A stretch of 64,000 nt of DNA from Alisma plantago-aquatica (lineage: Eukaryota > Streptophyta > Magnoliopsida > Alismatales > Alismataceae), in the NCBI GenBank assembly GCA_963693085.1, contig OY856413.1, forward strand, positions 540,568,879-540,632,878, in the 5' to 3' direction. Positions 45,454 to 57,404 of this stretch are shown piece by piece; the stretch's first letter is position 1, and each line of letters starts with the position of its first letter. The notes under the pieces are model-generated. The model was not told where the DNA came from. It searched no databases and saw only the letters and a list, made by a program, of their open reading frames with translations. Position numbers and translations under genes: made by a program.

Positions 45454-47301
45454 TTTGAATAAGGTAATATATTACTCAGCAAAAAATCGTATAGGGGATA
45501 CCTATACTATACAAGGGTGGGTTAACTACAAAAGCCCCACTTCCTTCTAACAATTAAGTCTAAACCCTTACAAATTTCAGGTTTGAACTTACGCAGCAAG
45601 GTAAGCAAGTCCACCAAATCATCAAAAATGTAGAATTTGTCTTTGTCCAAACTGCCATAAAGCCTTGAATTTCTTTCCCTCCAAATGAGTTAGACGATAG
45701 CAACAAGGCTAAGACCAAAAAAATACATCAAGTCATTGTCCCTCCTAGATTTCACCCGGATCCACTGTAGGCATTCATCAATGCTAAGCGGGCTAGCGCC
45801 GCCCCACTCATTCTTCAGCGTCCACCTTGTCACCATATAGCTATAGAAATCACATGTGAAGAAAAGATGCACATGTGATTCAGGACCAACCCTACATAGT
45901 AAGCATCTTTCATTCATGTTGATTCTCCAGCCAAGCAGTCTATCCACGGTAGGTAGCCTCCCAAGAATGGACCTATAAAGGCAGCAACTCCATTTCGGAG
46001 TGTGCCACCTATTCCACAAGATCTCATCCCAAGTAACTGGCAGCCCATAGCGAGGTTTGACCCACGGCTTCAACACCGCGCAACCCCAAACGCCCTGCTC
46101 ATCCACATCAAAATTAGCCTTAACATGGTTCCACTGTTGTGTCATCCGTCTCCATGTCAAGGAGCAGCCCAACAAGGCTCCCACATGTAGGGAAGAGCCA
46201 TACCACCAATGCATCTAAGAGGACCAACGGGACCCCTGGTCCATGAGAAAGTTGTATAAGCGCTTCCGAGTACACCTTTCAGCCATAGCCTGAGGATCAG
46301 AAATCCCCAAACCACCATGCTCTTTCTCTTTAGTGATAGTATCCCAGGCAACGCCGTGAGGCTTGCCACCCCACAGGAAAAGGCTCCGAACTTTGTCAAT
46401 GATGAACAAAGGTAGCTCCGCATGTCTCGTCTAGAAGCCAAATTTCCCCATAAGAACGGTGTTAAAGAGGACTAGACGTCCCGCCATAGAAATGGTCAGC
46501 CCTGTCCATTTTTCCATGGTGCTTCTGAGATCATCAACCAGGACCTCAAAGTCCCTTCCTCTGCCTCGCCCACCTGAGATCAGAATCCCCAAATATTTGG
46601 TCGGGAACCTGCCTCGGGTCAGGCCAGCAACAGCCCGGAGATGTCCATGACGTCTATCACAAGATCGTGAGAGAAAGACTTTGGACTTAATTTGACTGAT
46701 ATAAAGCCCCTTCAGTTTACCAAAATGCTCCAAAATTGTTTTAGTGTATTTCAAGTACTTGCAATGACTCACCAAAAAAACCATAACATCATCGGCGAAA
46801 ATCAAGGAGATATGGTTGGGGTATTCTTCACCTTAAAAGGCTTCATCAACCCTTCGTCCTCCACCTAATTAATGCTATGAGTAAGGGATTCCATGACCAT
46901 GGCAAAGAGTAGAGGGGACAAGGGGTCCCCCTGCCTCAATCCATTAGATGCTGAAAAGAACCCCTATGGCACACCGTTAACCAAAATAGAAAAGGACGTA
47001 GATTTAACACATTGAGTGATCAGGTTTATCCACCTACGAAAGAAACCCAAGGCATTCATAATCTCCCAAAGGGCGCCCTACTCCACGTGGTCATAGGCTT
47101 TAGTAATGTCCACCTTGAAGCAGGCCTTCTTATTACCAATCTTAAGATTAAAAGACGTGAGGAATTCCGCAGCAAGGCGGGCCCCATCATAGATAGATCT
47201 ACCTTTCACAAAGGCCAACTGGTTAGGAGAAATGATGCTAGGCAAGATTTTCTTCAGTCGAGAAGCCAATAGTTTGGCGAACACCTTATAGAGCACAGAG
47301 C
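45454..47301 (-). mobile_element. 5'-truncated L1-type LINE
   Basis: About 1.85 kb, flanked by ATGGATTTTTT at 45443-45453 and 47302-47312, an 11-bp target duplication. The 3' end carries a short A-run (T-run on the plus strand around 45448-45456). It retains the ORF2 3' half only: reverse-transcriptase fingers and palm (47296-46430) and a zf-RVT-like C-terminus (46214-45690). The endonuclease and ORF1 are lost through 5' truncation. Confidence 0.88.
45690..47296 (-). pseudogene. LINE ORF2 remnant (reverse transcriptase and zf-RVT)
   Basis: Minus-strand reading starts with FAKLLASRLKKILP and NQLAFVKGRSI (47296-47150). Next comes the [13 protein letters not shown] box near 46950-46905. The catalytic FADD is at about 46799-46788. 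YLGILISGG and a GLTISMAGRLVL thumb-like segment follow, and a Cys/His-rich zf-RVT (CLLCRVGPESHVHLFFTC, about 45910-45850). Stops include TAG at a Trp after DHVE (about 47077) and a frameshift between the 46431 and 46441 frames. Part of the plant L1 (RIL/Karma-like) group, but the clade is not resolved. Confidence 0.88.
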
Positions 47302-47312
47302 ATGGATTTTTT

Positions 47313-47846
47313 ATTCAAGGAACAACTGTGATATATTGTGCATATTCAACTTCTTGTGATTAGGTTTGTTTTTTAGTCTACATGTATATCTTTCATACAA
47401 CCTACATGATTATTTTTTTGGCTTAATTCTAGTACTTTGACAAAAATTATTAATATAGTAGCATTTTCCCTCTAATTTTTAATGACTTTTAAATAAAATT
47501 AGTGACTTATACCTTATGAGCATCTTGTTAAAGAAATTTTTTTTGTAACCATATAAGGATGAACATACCACTTCTATTCAAGTTTCTTACTTTATCTATT
47601 TTTTTTAAATATTCTTTGTAACCTAGTATTTCAATTTCTTGCTACCATTAGGTTTGTATACTATTTTACAAATAAACTTAGACAACATGCATGGTTGTGT
47701 GGCTTATTTCCAAATTGTTTGTCTGCTTGCTTTAACTAACAATATGTTCACTTCTCTAGCCTACTTTTCTGGTTGATTTGATTATTTTTTCCTTGAAACC
47801 CAGCTTGAAATGTTGTCTATGTTTAACATCTTCTAACCTAATTAGT
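47313..47846. other. AT-rich sequence, probably old Copia leader or gag
   Basis: The continuation of the DNA into which the LINE inserted. No readable coding motif. Confidence 0.35.
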
Positions 47847-49596
47847 TGTTCTATTAGGAAATATGGCAACAGATAGGCAGCAAAAATAAAAATATCTGCC
47901 ACATTCCCCTACAATAAAGGATATCATTAATAACTATGTAATGGGAAGGATGGTCTACGACGTCATACCTGGTCTTGGAGCAAGTCCAACGAATATACCT
48001 TCACAATTGTATCCGCCTTTCTTCAAGTCACACCCTGACAACCTCAACAGTAGCTCATATTTGATCACCAGAGACATCGGTTGAATTTGTCCTCCTAAGC
48101 CATAGGAAACACCTCCTCACCTCTATAGTAATCCACATAGACCACCAAGAACCCCTGTCATTCTAGAATAAAAGACAAGGAGTTGGCCCTTCTTCTTAGT
48201 GTACTAACACCAACTTGCTCTTCCACAATTGTTCTCTCTTTCTATTCCTCCCATTATCAGGTAGGACTTGTTCAGGTTCTCTTGGTTACCAAAACAAAAG
48301 AAGACAACAATTGTTAGAGCTAATTGATGTGTCCGAGAAGCCCCCAATGCCCCTCTATTTATAGGAGGGTTAGGTCAAGGTTCCCCATCTGACTGGGAGC
48401 AGAAGGGGCCAAAATTTCATGAATTTTCACATCTTGCAAGTGACAAAATGATCAGTTCATAGGTGAACTGATTGGTTGGCATGCGAGTCAATCTGTTTAA
48501 CCCTTGAACCGGTCATTTCATCATGCTCCTAATCGCAATTGTATTGGCAACTAATATTCAATTAATGCTCAACATGATGTCAACACTAATCCTAGATGCA
48601 ATCAAATTGATCAATCCAAACATTCGATTCACAACCTAAACCCGTCTACTCATGGTATTGAGCCAATCGGTTCACTTCCTAAACTCGTCGGTTCATGGTT
48701 CAAATTGCCAATGTTGGTTCAGTTGATATGACACTCAAACTTATTAGTTCAATACTTAAACCAGTTGGTTCAGAGTCCAGCTAGTCACGTATTCAACCAA
48801 TGTTGTTTAAATTGAATACCTAACTCTTTAGTAATCAAGTTTAAACTATACTCATGACCAAAATCCTATTCCAAGTGTATCCTATGTGTGTGAACCTAAA
48901 GGTTTGAAGTTATGTTGGAAGTGAATGTCCATAACTAACTTATGACATCACAAGCAATGAGCGGTATCTAGAAACACATCATTGCTAACCTAGTAACCCA
49001 GAAATTTGGTGAAAAACTTCAACCTACAATCTATGATTGGTGTTGCAGTGATTGTATTATTCCTTTTTCACTTCTATCCAGATTGAACTCGAGGCATTGA
49101 GTCATCATCCTATAAATGTTCAATCCATGTTCCTTGAACCAGAGAAGACTGTATGAGATATATCTAATCTCAATATCATATATTGATTCACATGTGCACG
49201 TACATGCTTTTCTCAGTCTCACTTATCAAGTGTCCAAGATATAAAACTTATATAGGAGGGAAAAATCCCATCTGCGTCACTCAAAATCATCCCTATGAGT
49301 CACAGTGTACCCAAGCACCACCTTTACGGTAACCATTATTCAAAGTCACGGTGGATGATGTTGATGTAGATCACGCGACATGTGATGAGTGTAGTGATTT
49401 CAAGTCTGAGAAATAAAATCACCAACCTCACTATGAGAGATGATTATGACTAGAAATTATGGTTTCCATGTATCACTCTTAAGGTGAGTCTGTCAGATAC
49501 ATTATTCTCCAACAAGTATCTATGTGTTTGGTTTGATATCACATATCATGACTGAGAGACTCTGTCATCAACAAACACACACTCTAGTCTTATGTG
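47847..49596 (-). mobile_element. Angela-like Copia LTR, minus orientation, truncated
   Basis: It begins TGTTCTATTAGGAAATATGG (the U5 end in reverse) and shares AATATGGCAACAGATAGGCA with 59866-59885. The minus strand has a TATA box in CCTCCTATAAATAGAGGGGC near 48365-48350. It is the reverse complement of the solo LTR at 51380-53605, as shown by GGGGGCTTCTC and TCTGTCATCAAC landmarks. The LTR breaks off at 49596 where TGTAACATCC starts. It is probably the 3' LTR of the Copia element at 55745-59855 or of a relative. Confidence 0.65.
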
Positions 49597-49818
49597 TGTA
49601 ACATCCTCAATTTCATAGATATTGTAAGTCTTTAATGTGGAGCTTTCTAGTGAGTGTGTGCCAAGGGACCTAATGAACCTAACCATGGCTAGGTATGTAA
49701 TTAGGTTCACAAAATTTGTAATACAAGTCATCTGGTCAACCAATACACACATAATGTGTATGATCGTAGTCAGATGTAGATAAATATAAATGAATTATTC
49801 TTGTGAACAATAATGTGA

Positions 49819-49866
<48 letters not shown>

Positions 49867-51379
49867 GAAGACTTGAGTTACTAGTTTGACCTCTAGACCA
49901 ACTTAGGTTTCATTATTAAGGAAGTAAAGTAATGTTTACCCAATGTATCATATAAAAGCTTCCATTGAGTGAATATTGATTCATGTTTCCATAATTGAAA
50001 ATAGATATTGGACCTTTTGAGAGATCAGGGAATGGTCTGGGGGCTCTAAAACCTTATTCAATCATGATTGAACCAATTAAGATTCACAAATGGGTCCTTG
50101 AAGTACAAAATTGGGAATATAGTATGTAGCCCTCATAATATGTGTTGATAATAATTTTTGTAGATGGATAATTAGAATATAAGATGGTGGGAGATATTTT
50201 AGATGATTTTGATTTACTTAGAGGCCTAGGTAATTAAATTTGTAATTATTCAATAATTAATTAAAAGATATTTTTGGTGTTTCTTTATAATTAATTTGGT
50301 CCTGGTATCTTTTCCATAATAAGATAATGACAATATACCAGTTAATCGAAAATTTGAGTTCAAACGGGGTCATGTGGTGGTTTGTAGAATTATTTCTATA
50401 GATTGGACTTTTATGCAAAAAGAAAAATAAAATAAAAGGGGGGGAGACCCCAGTCCTCTTGGAATGGATAGTCGTGACCCTTATTTTATGGACCTGAATA
50501 GAGTTCGACGAAGAAGGGGCTCCGCCTAAGATCCTTTAGGCAAGATTCTATAAAAACCTCATGGATTTTGAGTTTGGAGCATCACACACCTAGATCTAGG
50601 GTTTGATGTGAATCAGAGAAGTAGAAAAGGAGATTGAGGGAAAAGATGGATGGGCTGGCGATAGGTGGCAGTTGTGGGTTCTTCCACTTGGACCTTCAAA
50701 TTCTCCTGCTTCCTTTAGCATCGGCGGCCCCGCTCATCCAAGCAATCCAAGCCGCAACCAAGGAGGGTTGCACCTCGCGTTAGGAGGACCTGGTCACCAG
50801 CCGCCGAGCTCTCCAAGTGGCTGCTCTATTTTGGGCATGAAATAGGGGAAACGCCCCCCTTTTGGTTATCGAGTGAAGAAGGCAGAGGGCCACGAGCGCT
50901 GCTCAAGGGAGATCACCATCAGATCAACTTTGAACGAACAACAATCATCTAAAAGGTACTCTGTTTGAAAATTTCATATCTTGAGATATAGAGTTTGGTT
51001 TGGAACAAATAAGGTACCTATGAAAAGCACTTCGAGTGTACTATCTTCTAAAAATATGTTTAGAGTGTGGTTTGGACGTCTGATAATTATTACTAGTCAA
51101 TTTCTAGAGTATATTGATTTTTAATTATTTGAGAACTAAGAATAGTAAATGACTTTAGGAATTAATGAATATGTTATGGTAAGTATATTTTGATGTGATA
51201 TACATGATTGCAAACCCTGATCATCCTGATTCAAATTTATATCTATGATTTTGATGCAAACCCTAATAAGGGTATTTTGGATATTTCACCCATGATTTGA
51301 TTATGAAATGACTTGATATTTTAGTAAATGATCTTACTGCATTATACGATTAATTTTTTGGAGATTTTATGGAGTTTAT
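49597..51379 (+). mobile_element. Probable Ty3/gypsy LTR, first part
   Basis: It starts TGTAACATCCTC, a common gypsy LTR start. It contains an (AT)n tract (49822-49863), a TATA box (TATAAAAACC near 50551) and a GC-rich leader (50440-50950), then AT-rich DNA. It is interrupted by the solo LTR and resumes at 53611. Order and composition match the 27781 LTR without sequence identity. Confidence 0.5.
49822..49863. repeat. (AT)n microsatellite
   Basis: About 42 bases of uninterrupted AT dinucleotides. Confidence 0.95.
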
Positions 51380-52570
51380 TGCTGGTATGTATGCCCATAG
51401 AGAAAGTCATATGATGATTGTAATGGGATACTTTGTAAATGATTTGAATAATAATAAAGGCAATTTCCGATCTATATGTTTAAACTGTTTCTGAGATGAC
51501 GGTGTAACATCATAGATGTCTAAAGAATGTTTTTTACTCAATGACATATGCTTTTAGGTTAAGGACCTAAACGATGAAATCATACGGATGTTAAGAGTAT
51601 ACATTCTTGTTTAGTCCCTAGTCGGTTGTTATTGTGGAAATAACCATAGACATCAATAACACTAAAGACTAGATTGTGTGTTGGTTGATGACAGAATCTC
51701 ATTAGTCATGATATAGTGATATCAAACCAAGCACATAGGTACTTGTTAGAGAACAAGGTACCAGACAGACCCACCGTGAGAGTGACACATGGAACCATGA
51801 CTTGGTAGTCACAGTCATCTCTCACAGTGATCGTGGTGAGTGTGATTCTTAGACCTGAAATCACTACACTCAACACATGTCATTGGGTACACTTTGACAT
51901 CATCAAATGTAGTCCTGAAACATGGGTTGTTATAAAGGTGATGATTGGGTGGCTTTGACACATGGGGCTTTTGAGGGGTGAGTGATAGATATGGGATTTG
52001 TCCCTCCTGAGGGAGTTTGATGTCCTTGGCCACTTGATGAGTAGGATTGAGAAAGGCATGCACATGCACGTGTGAATCAATATGTGATATTGATATCACA
52101 CACATATCACTTGGTCTGCTCTGAGATCAAGGAAATGAATGAATGTTGACAGGATGATTGTTCCATGCCTCGAGTTCATTCAAGATATCAGTGACAAAGG
52201 AATTATACATTCACTGTAACACCATTCACAGATTGTAGGATTGAAAGTTGTTCTCCAACTTTCTATTTCACTTGGGTAGCACTGATGTGTGACTAGGCAC
52301 CGCTCTTTGCTTGTGAATTCATAAGTGTTATGGACTTTCACTACCAACGTGAAATGGACCTATAGAGTCACACACATAGGATTTAACCTGGAAGAGGAGT
52401 TTTGTCCACCAGCAATGTTTAGATTGACTACTAAAGGAGTTTAGTGGTTCAACTAAACACTCAATCAATTGATTTATCAATGTCATAATGTTCAAGGTGT
52501 TGGTCACATTGATTGGAGTATCAGATTGATTGAAATCGCAATTGACTGATTCTGCACAATCTGTACTCCC

Positions 52571-52945
52571 AACCGATCGGCTCATGTGATGAACCGATCG
52601 GCTGAGCTTGGTGAACCGGTCGGCTCAAGTGTTGAGTCGATCGACTCAAGGTCAGGGTGAAATGATTGCTTCAAGTGTTGAAACGATCGGTTCAACTGAT
52701 GCAACCGAGCAAGTTGGGAAAGTAGGATTGGTGAGAATTTTCCTTTCGTTTCACTTGCCCAATTTGATTGGAACAAGGATTGGTATTTGATATCAATTAG
52801 AAATAAAAGTTGGAAAGTCAATCAGGAACTGACCAGGACCATGAACCGACCGGTTCATGGGTCCCAACCGATCGGTTGAGGTGTCAACCGACCGATTCAG
52901 ATCCCCAACTGACCAGTTCACTTGTGAAACGATCGGTTCAGGTTG
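52571..52945. promoter_or_regulatory. Array of AACCGATCGGTT-type palindromes upstream of the LTR TATA box
   Basis: About ten copies of a 10-12-bp palindrome, consensus (G)AACCGATCGGTTCA. Variants include CCGGTCGG, TCGATCGA, CCGACCGG and CTGACCAG. Most are spaced about 20 bp apart in two clusters (52571-52700 and 52845-52945), 100 to 470 bp before TATATATATAGGGG. The position suggests a U3 enhancer. The binding factor is unknown. Confidence 0.6.
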
Positions 52946-53037
52946 TGAGTTGGTTTTTTTGTGGAAAATCTCAAACCCTTCTACTCCTGCTTTTAGTCCC
53001 ATATTGCCGGGGACAGAGAACCATGTCCCATGACCCG

Positions 53038-53052
53038 CCTATATATATAGGG
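53038..53052 (+). promoter_or_regulatory. LTR TATA box
   Basis: CCTATATATATAGGGG followed by GGGGGCTTCTC. The equivalent in the inverted LTR is TATAAATAGAGGGGC at about 48365-48350. Confidence 0.6.
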
Positions 53053-53610
53053 GTATTGGGGGCTTCTCAAAGTACAGCTCAGTGCAAGCCGGTTGCTCTG
53101 CAAAGTTGTCGTTCTCTCTGGTTTTGGTAACCGAGAGAGCCTGAGCAAGTGCTACCCGAAAAGGGAGGTGTAACAAGGGGAAAGACAACTGCAGTTGCAA
53201 CTGGTGGCAGGAGAGTGTGTTGGTGACTAGTACGCCAACAGGAGGGTGCGACTCCTTCTGGTTCCTTGTCTGATAAAGAGATCGGAGTTCCAGGTAGTCT
53301 GTGTGGACAACTGCAGAGGCGGGAGACCTCTGCCGCTCGGAGGACAACTGTCAATCCTGACAGTCCCGGTGAGACCAGGAGTCTTCAGTCCCGGTGCGAC
53401 TAGGAGCTGCACAGACACCATCCAAGACCGGAGGTGAAGACCGCGCAAGGCGCGAGGTACAGTCGCCGAGCAAGCCTCGGGACAAGGTATGCATCCACAA
53501 ACCATCTTTCATATTCTATAGACGTTGACGTGATTCCTTTTGTTCTGGGTTTGAGGGAGAAAATTTTTGTTTCTGCTGCTTCTCTGCCTCCTCTAAAATC
53601 CAACATTTAT

Positions 53611-55744
53611 TGTGTTATTATATTAGTATTTAATTTTGGACTTGAGTGGCCATTATGTAAGAATAATAGATAATTATCTTGACACAATAAGTGATATATG
53701 TATGCCTAATTAAGTCTGATATTATTTATCTAAATGGTATTTTAATTTGATTTCATAATAGAGTCAAGTAAGATTTGTATATATGATTGTGTTTGAAATT
53801 TTCTTCTTATATGATCTATATGTTCATATTAGTGCATAAGACCATTTATGTCTTATTTGAGTATAAAGATAATATTGGTTATATAGTATGAGTTTTATTT
53901 TATTTCAACGCCAATATTTTATGGTGATCATAGATTAAAATTATGTTTAAGAACCCTAAGTATGTATATATAGTTAGGAAGATGGGGTTTGAGATTTAGA
54001 AACGAAGAGAGGAGAATACACATGGACTTATACAATTTTTTTGATGACTAGGTATATATGTTGTGAATCAAGGAAACAAGTCTACATTGTGGACATCTTC
54101 AATATAAAGGTAAGTGGTTCATGCCCATGAGTATTTGTATTTTAAGCTCAGTATGTTTACATCAGAATTTCATGGTTTATGTGGTTCAATGTTTTATGAT
54201 TTTTAATGTAAAGGTATACAAGTAAGATCTTCCTCATACTTCTATGATTACATAAGTTCATGTGCTCAAAATCTCAAATAGAGATATGTTGCTCAAAATG
54301 GTTGTGACCCATGTACCAGGTCCATGACAGAGTTAAAGAGTCATGTTTCTATAAGATTTCCTAGAAATGATTTAAACTGATGATTAAAGCTTCAAGATGA
54401 GATATCCATACTTAGCTGATGATTTGGGATACTTCTATTGAGCTTTAAAGTATAATTAGGCTACCCGAATTTCTCATATTTGTAGATATAATACTCTATC
54501 AAGATTTCAATTAGAAACATGCCATTAAGATTTCATACATATATAGAGATCTATGAAATAGATACCTTAGAATGAATAATATCTAAAAATCAAGTACAAT
54601 GTAAGAATATGAGTTTGAAAATATTAAGACAAGGTCCAATTTTCAAGATAAATGTACTTTTGGGATCTGAATGTATTACAAATTGAGTTATGGTGATAAC
54701 ATGAATTATGATGCATTGAGTTATGATTAGGTTTTAAAATAAGATTTTATAATATTCCTATCTTAAAGTTTAAGTTGTAAAATATAAGCTCATATGTAAA
54801 AATTAAGATTCAGGGAAAAAATCAGATTTTATAAAGGTTAAATTATCTTGTCAGAATTCATGTTTTTAGATACTTTAAACTTATGCTATTTTCATAACCT
54901 TGACTTAAGCTACTTGGTATACTTAGTATTTCTATAGTAATTTCAGATCCTTTCTCCTAAGATATTAGACTCATTTATCATATCATTGGTAGAAATGAAG
55001 TAATTTTACCAAATTTGAGTCTCAGAATAAAGTTTACCTAGATAATAAGAATACCAGATTTAGATTCAGACTTAAATTACTCAATATATGAGTAGTCAAA
55101 TATTGAATAAAGATACATGATAAGGGTTATAGACCCAAACTCTATTATGTTGTAATTTGAGATACATATTCAAATTCAGTAATAGATTCAGTTCAGAATT
55201 TAAGAGCAGAGATTCAGATTCAAAATTCAGTACATGTTCGGTACTCAGTTTTAGATAAGTTTAGATTCAGAGTTTAGTAAGACTAGACTTAAGATAATTA
55301 ATTCAAAACCTTCACATAATACATTATATAATAAGTCCTCACCAGAGAGTCCTGGGACGATTCAGAGGGCACATTGTGCCAGACACTGTCGGTGTCACAG
55401 AGGGCATTTATGCCAACAGAGGGTGCGTTGCACCATAGAGGACACTTCGGTGTCAACAGAGGGCACATTGTGCCAACAGAGGGTGTGTTGCACCATAGAG
55501 GACACTTCGATGTCAATAGAGGGCACATTGTGCAAACAAAGGGTGTGTTGCACCATAGAGGACACTTCAGTGTCAAAAGAGGAGGACTTATTGTATAATG
55601 GTGGCCACAAACAGAAAAAATCATAAGTAAAAGAACTTCAGTGCTTTAATCATGATCATTGACCTTTATAGCTTATAGACTTTATTTGCATTAGTTGAGT
55701 TATAAAACCCTCTAGACTGGGTCACTCATTCATCCTCTTATTTA
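53611..55744 (+). mobile_element. Probable Ty3/gypsy LTR, second part
   Basis: It continues the LTR started at 49597. AT-rich DNA is followed by the 60-bp repeat array (55362-55590) and CTGGGTCACTCATTCATCC, which resembles the end region of the 27781 LTR (GGCTCATCCCTCTACTC). It is cut off at about 55744, where minus-strand Copia reverse transcriptase begins. The last few hundred bases of the LTR and a target duplication are missing. Confidence 0.45.
55362..55590 (+). repeat. 60-bp tandem array of three mini-hairpins
   Basis: Exact 60-base periodicity (55398, 55458, 55518) with a partial first unit. Each unit has three 20-base subunits, and each subunit can fold: GGCACATTGTGCC, GGTGTGTTGCACC and GACACTTCGGTGTC. 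The last has a TTCG loop closed by C-G. Open frames on both strands follow from the multiple-of-three period and are not genes. Confidence 0.9.
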
Positions 55745-57300
55745 TTCCTATTAAAGAACGCAGTTTTAACATCCATATGCCAAATCCTATAGTCTGAATA
55801 AATAGAAAAAGTAAGCATGGTCCTAATGGATTGAATCATGGCAACTGATAAAGAGATTTCACTATGTTCAACACCTTGAACTTGTTTGAAAACACTTTGT
55901 AATCAATATGCTGTTATCGGCTATCCATTTTAGTCTTCTACTTGAAAACACACTTTCCCCCTATGGATTTTACCCCTTTAGGTGGTACTACCAAGGTCAT
56001 ACCTTGTTAGTGTACATGGACTCCATTTTGGATACAATGGATTCAAGTCATTTCTCATATTCTGATCCCTCAATAGTTTCTATTTGATTATTGGTTCATC
56101 ATCTTATGACCATATCACCATATGAGTTATAAGATTCACAATCTTGTAATCTCAATGTGTGTTCTACAAGATTTATTAGACTGTGTGTTACATTAGGAAC
56201 TTTGAAATTCCACAAGGATTTGTGGATTTTCATTGTTCTTATGGTATTTCTTCGGGTTCAAATGTTTCTTGTTGATATCAAACTTTTTTACTTTTACTTT
56301 ACCTCATTGTTTCCTTTAAAATTAAATTCCTAATTGGATTTAAGCTATCCTGGTAACAAATACTTTTGTTATCGGATTGTGATAAAGGTAGTATTCAAAT
56401 AACTTCAATGTGATTTATGGATAAATACTTCAAGAAACTATTTTCTTCTATAAATTTTATTCCTAATCTTTATAAGGACACCCCCTTGACACATCCCGTG
56501 CCATATCTCATATGGTGTCTTTTGTTTCATTTTAGAGAGTACATTGTATTAGTGTAAATCATGTACCTAAAAGGAAATTAGAAGATTCATTAGATTAATT
56601 GATAATCACATAATGAATCATATGGATGTGATTCCTTCTTTCTGATACATCAGTATGTGTCAGGTAGAGTTCATTTTGATACACTATCATGGTCTCTCTA
56701 GAAGGACCTCAAACTCTTGGTATAAGGTATTTCATCATTGATCATATCAAAGTATCTTAATACTTTTTCCAATTTAGTTATTCACTTCATTCATGATTTT
56801 CTTGAATACGTCAAGAGATTCATATTTGTACTTCACTGATGGATGACCATATTCACTGAGATCATCAGTAAATATCATGACGTACAAATAACTATCTCTA
56901 GCTTTTATTCTAAAGGTTTACATACATAAATATGTACAAGTCCTAATAGAATATTCACTCTTACACTACATGATCTAGTGACATGTTCTTTTGTCATGTT
57001 TCCTTATAAATAAGACTTGCATGTGTCTATTGATTCAATAACCACAAGAGTCTAGATGAACATCATTATGTATTCTAGAGATGCATTACTTATCAATTTT
57101 TTCTTGATGACAATGTTATAGATATTTCTTGTTTGAGTTCATCAAATTTTAATCTTTAGATATTAACTTTTATCTTTGGATCTAGTAAGGAAAGACCATA
57201 AGATATTTGGGGTATTGACATATAAGATCATATCTTTAAAATAGAACATTAATTTTTCTTTATTAATATTCATCCATGTCCATACAAGATGCAGAAATAA
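55745..57300 (-). pseudogene. Copia integrase and reverse-transcriptase start, heavily decayed
   Basis: A GAG-pre-integrase Cys motif is at about 57000-56950. The reverse-transcriptase N-terminus shows WVFK-, SVAMIQSIRT- and DVKTAF-like segments spread over three frames (55990-55760). No YVDD box is left, because the element is cut at 55745. Confidence 0.6.
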
Positions 57301-57404
57301 ATTATCTCTATTATTGTCAGAAATGAAATAGGAGTTCATTATCTCTATTACATATCATGTGTGCTGAGATAGATTCTAAATGTTGACTGTAGTTGCAGCA
57401 AATC

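Larger units (their letters stand above)
51380..53605 (+). mobile_element. Solo LTR of the Angela-like Copia family
   Basis: 2,226 bp from TGCTGGTATGTATGCCC to CTAAAATCCAACA, with TTTAT at 51375-51379 and again at 53606-53610. No internal region is attached, so it is a product of LTR-LTR recombination. It holds an array of AACCGATCGGTT-like palindromes (52571-52945), a TATA box (about 53040) and a GC-rich R-U5 region. Its U5 end matches those at 47847 and 59856. Confidence 0.88.

Noticed and set aside
45690..46214. Host gene encoding a zinc-binding protein
   Set aside because: The sequence is the zf-RVT end of LINE ORF2, contiguous with reverse-transcriptase fragments and within the LINE's target duplications.
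53039..53505. Three overlapping ~100-codon frames
   Set aside because: They are in the GC-rich R-U5 part of the solo LTR and all overlap each other.
55298..55626. Repetitive open frames on both strands
   Set aside because: The 60-bp repeat period is a multiple of three, so it keeps all six frames open; no start context or family.
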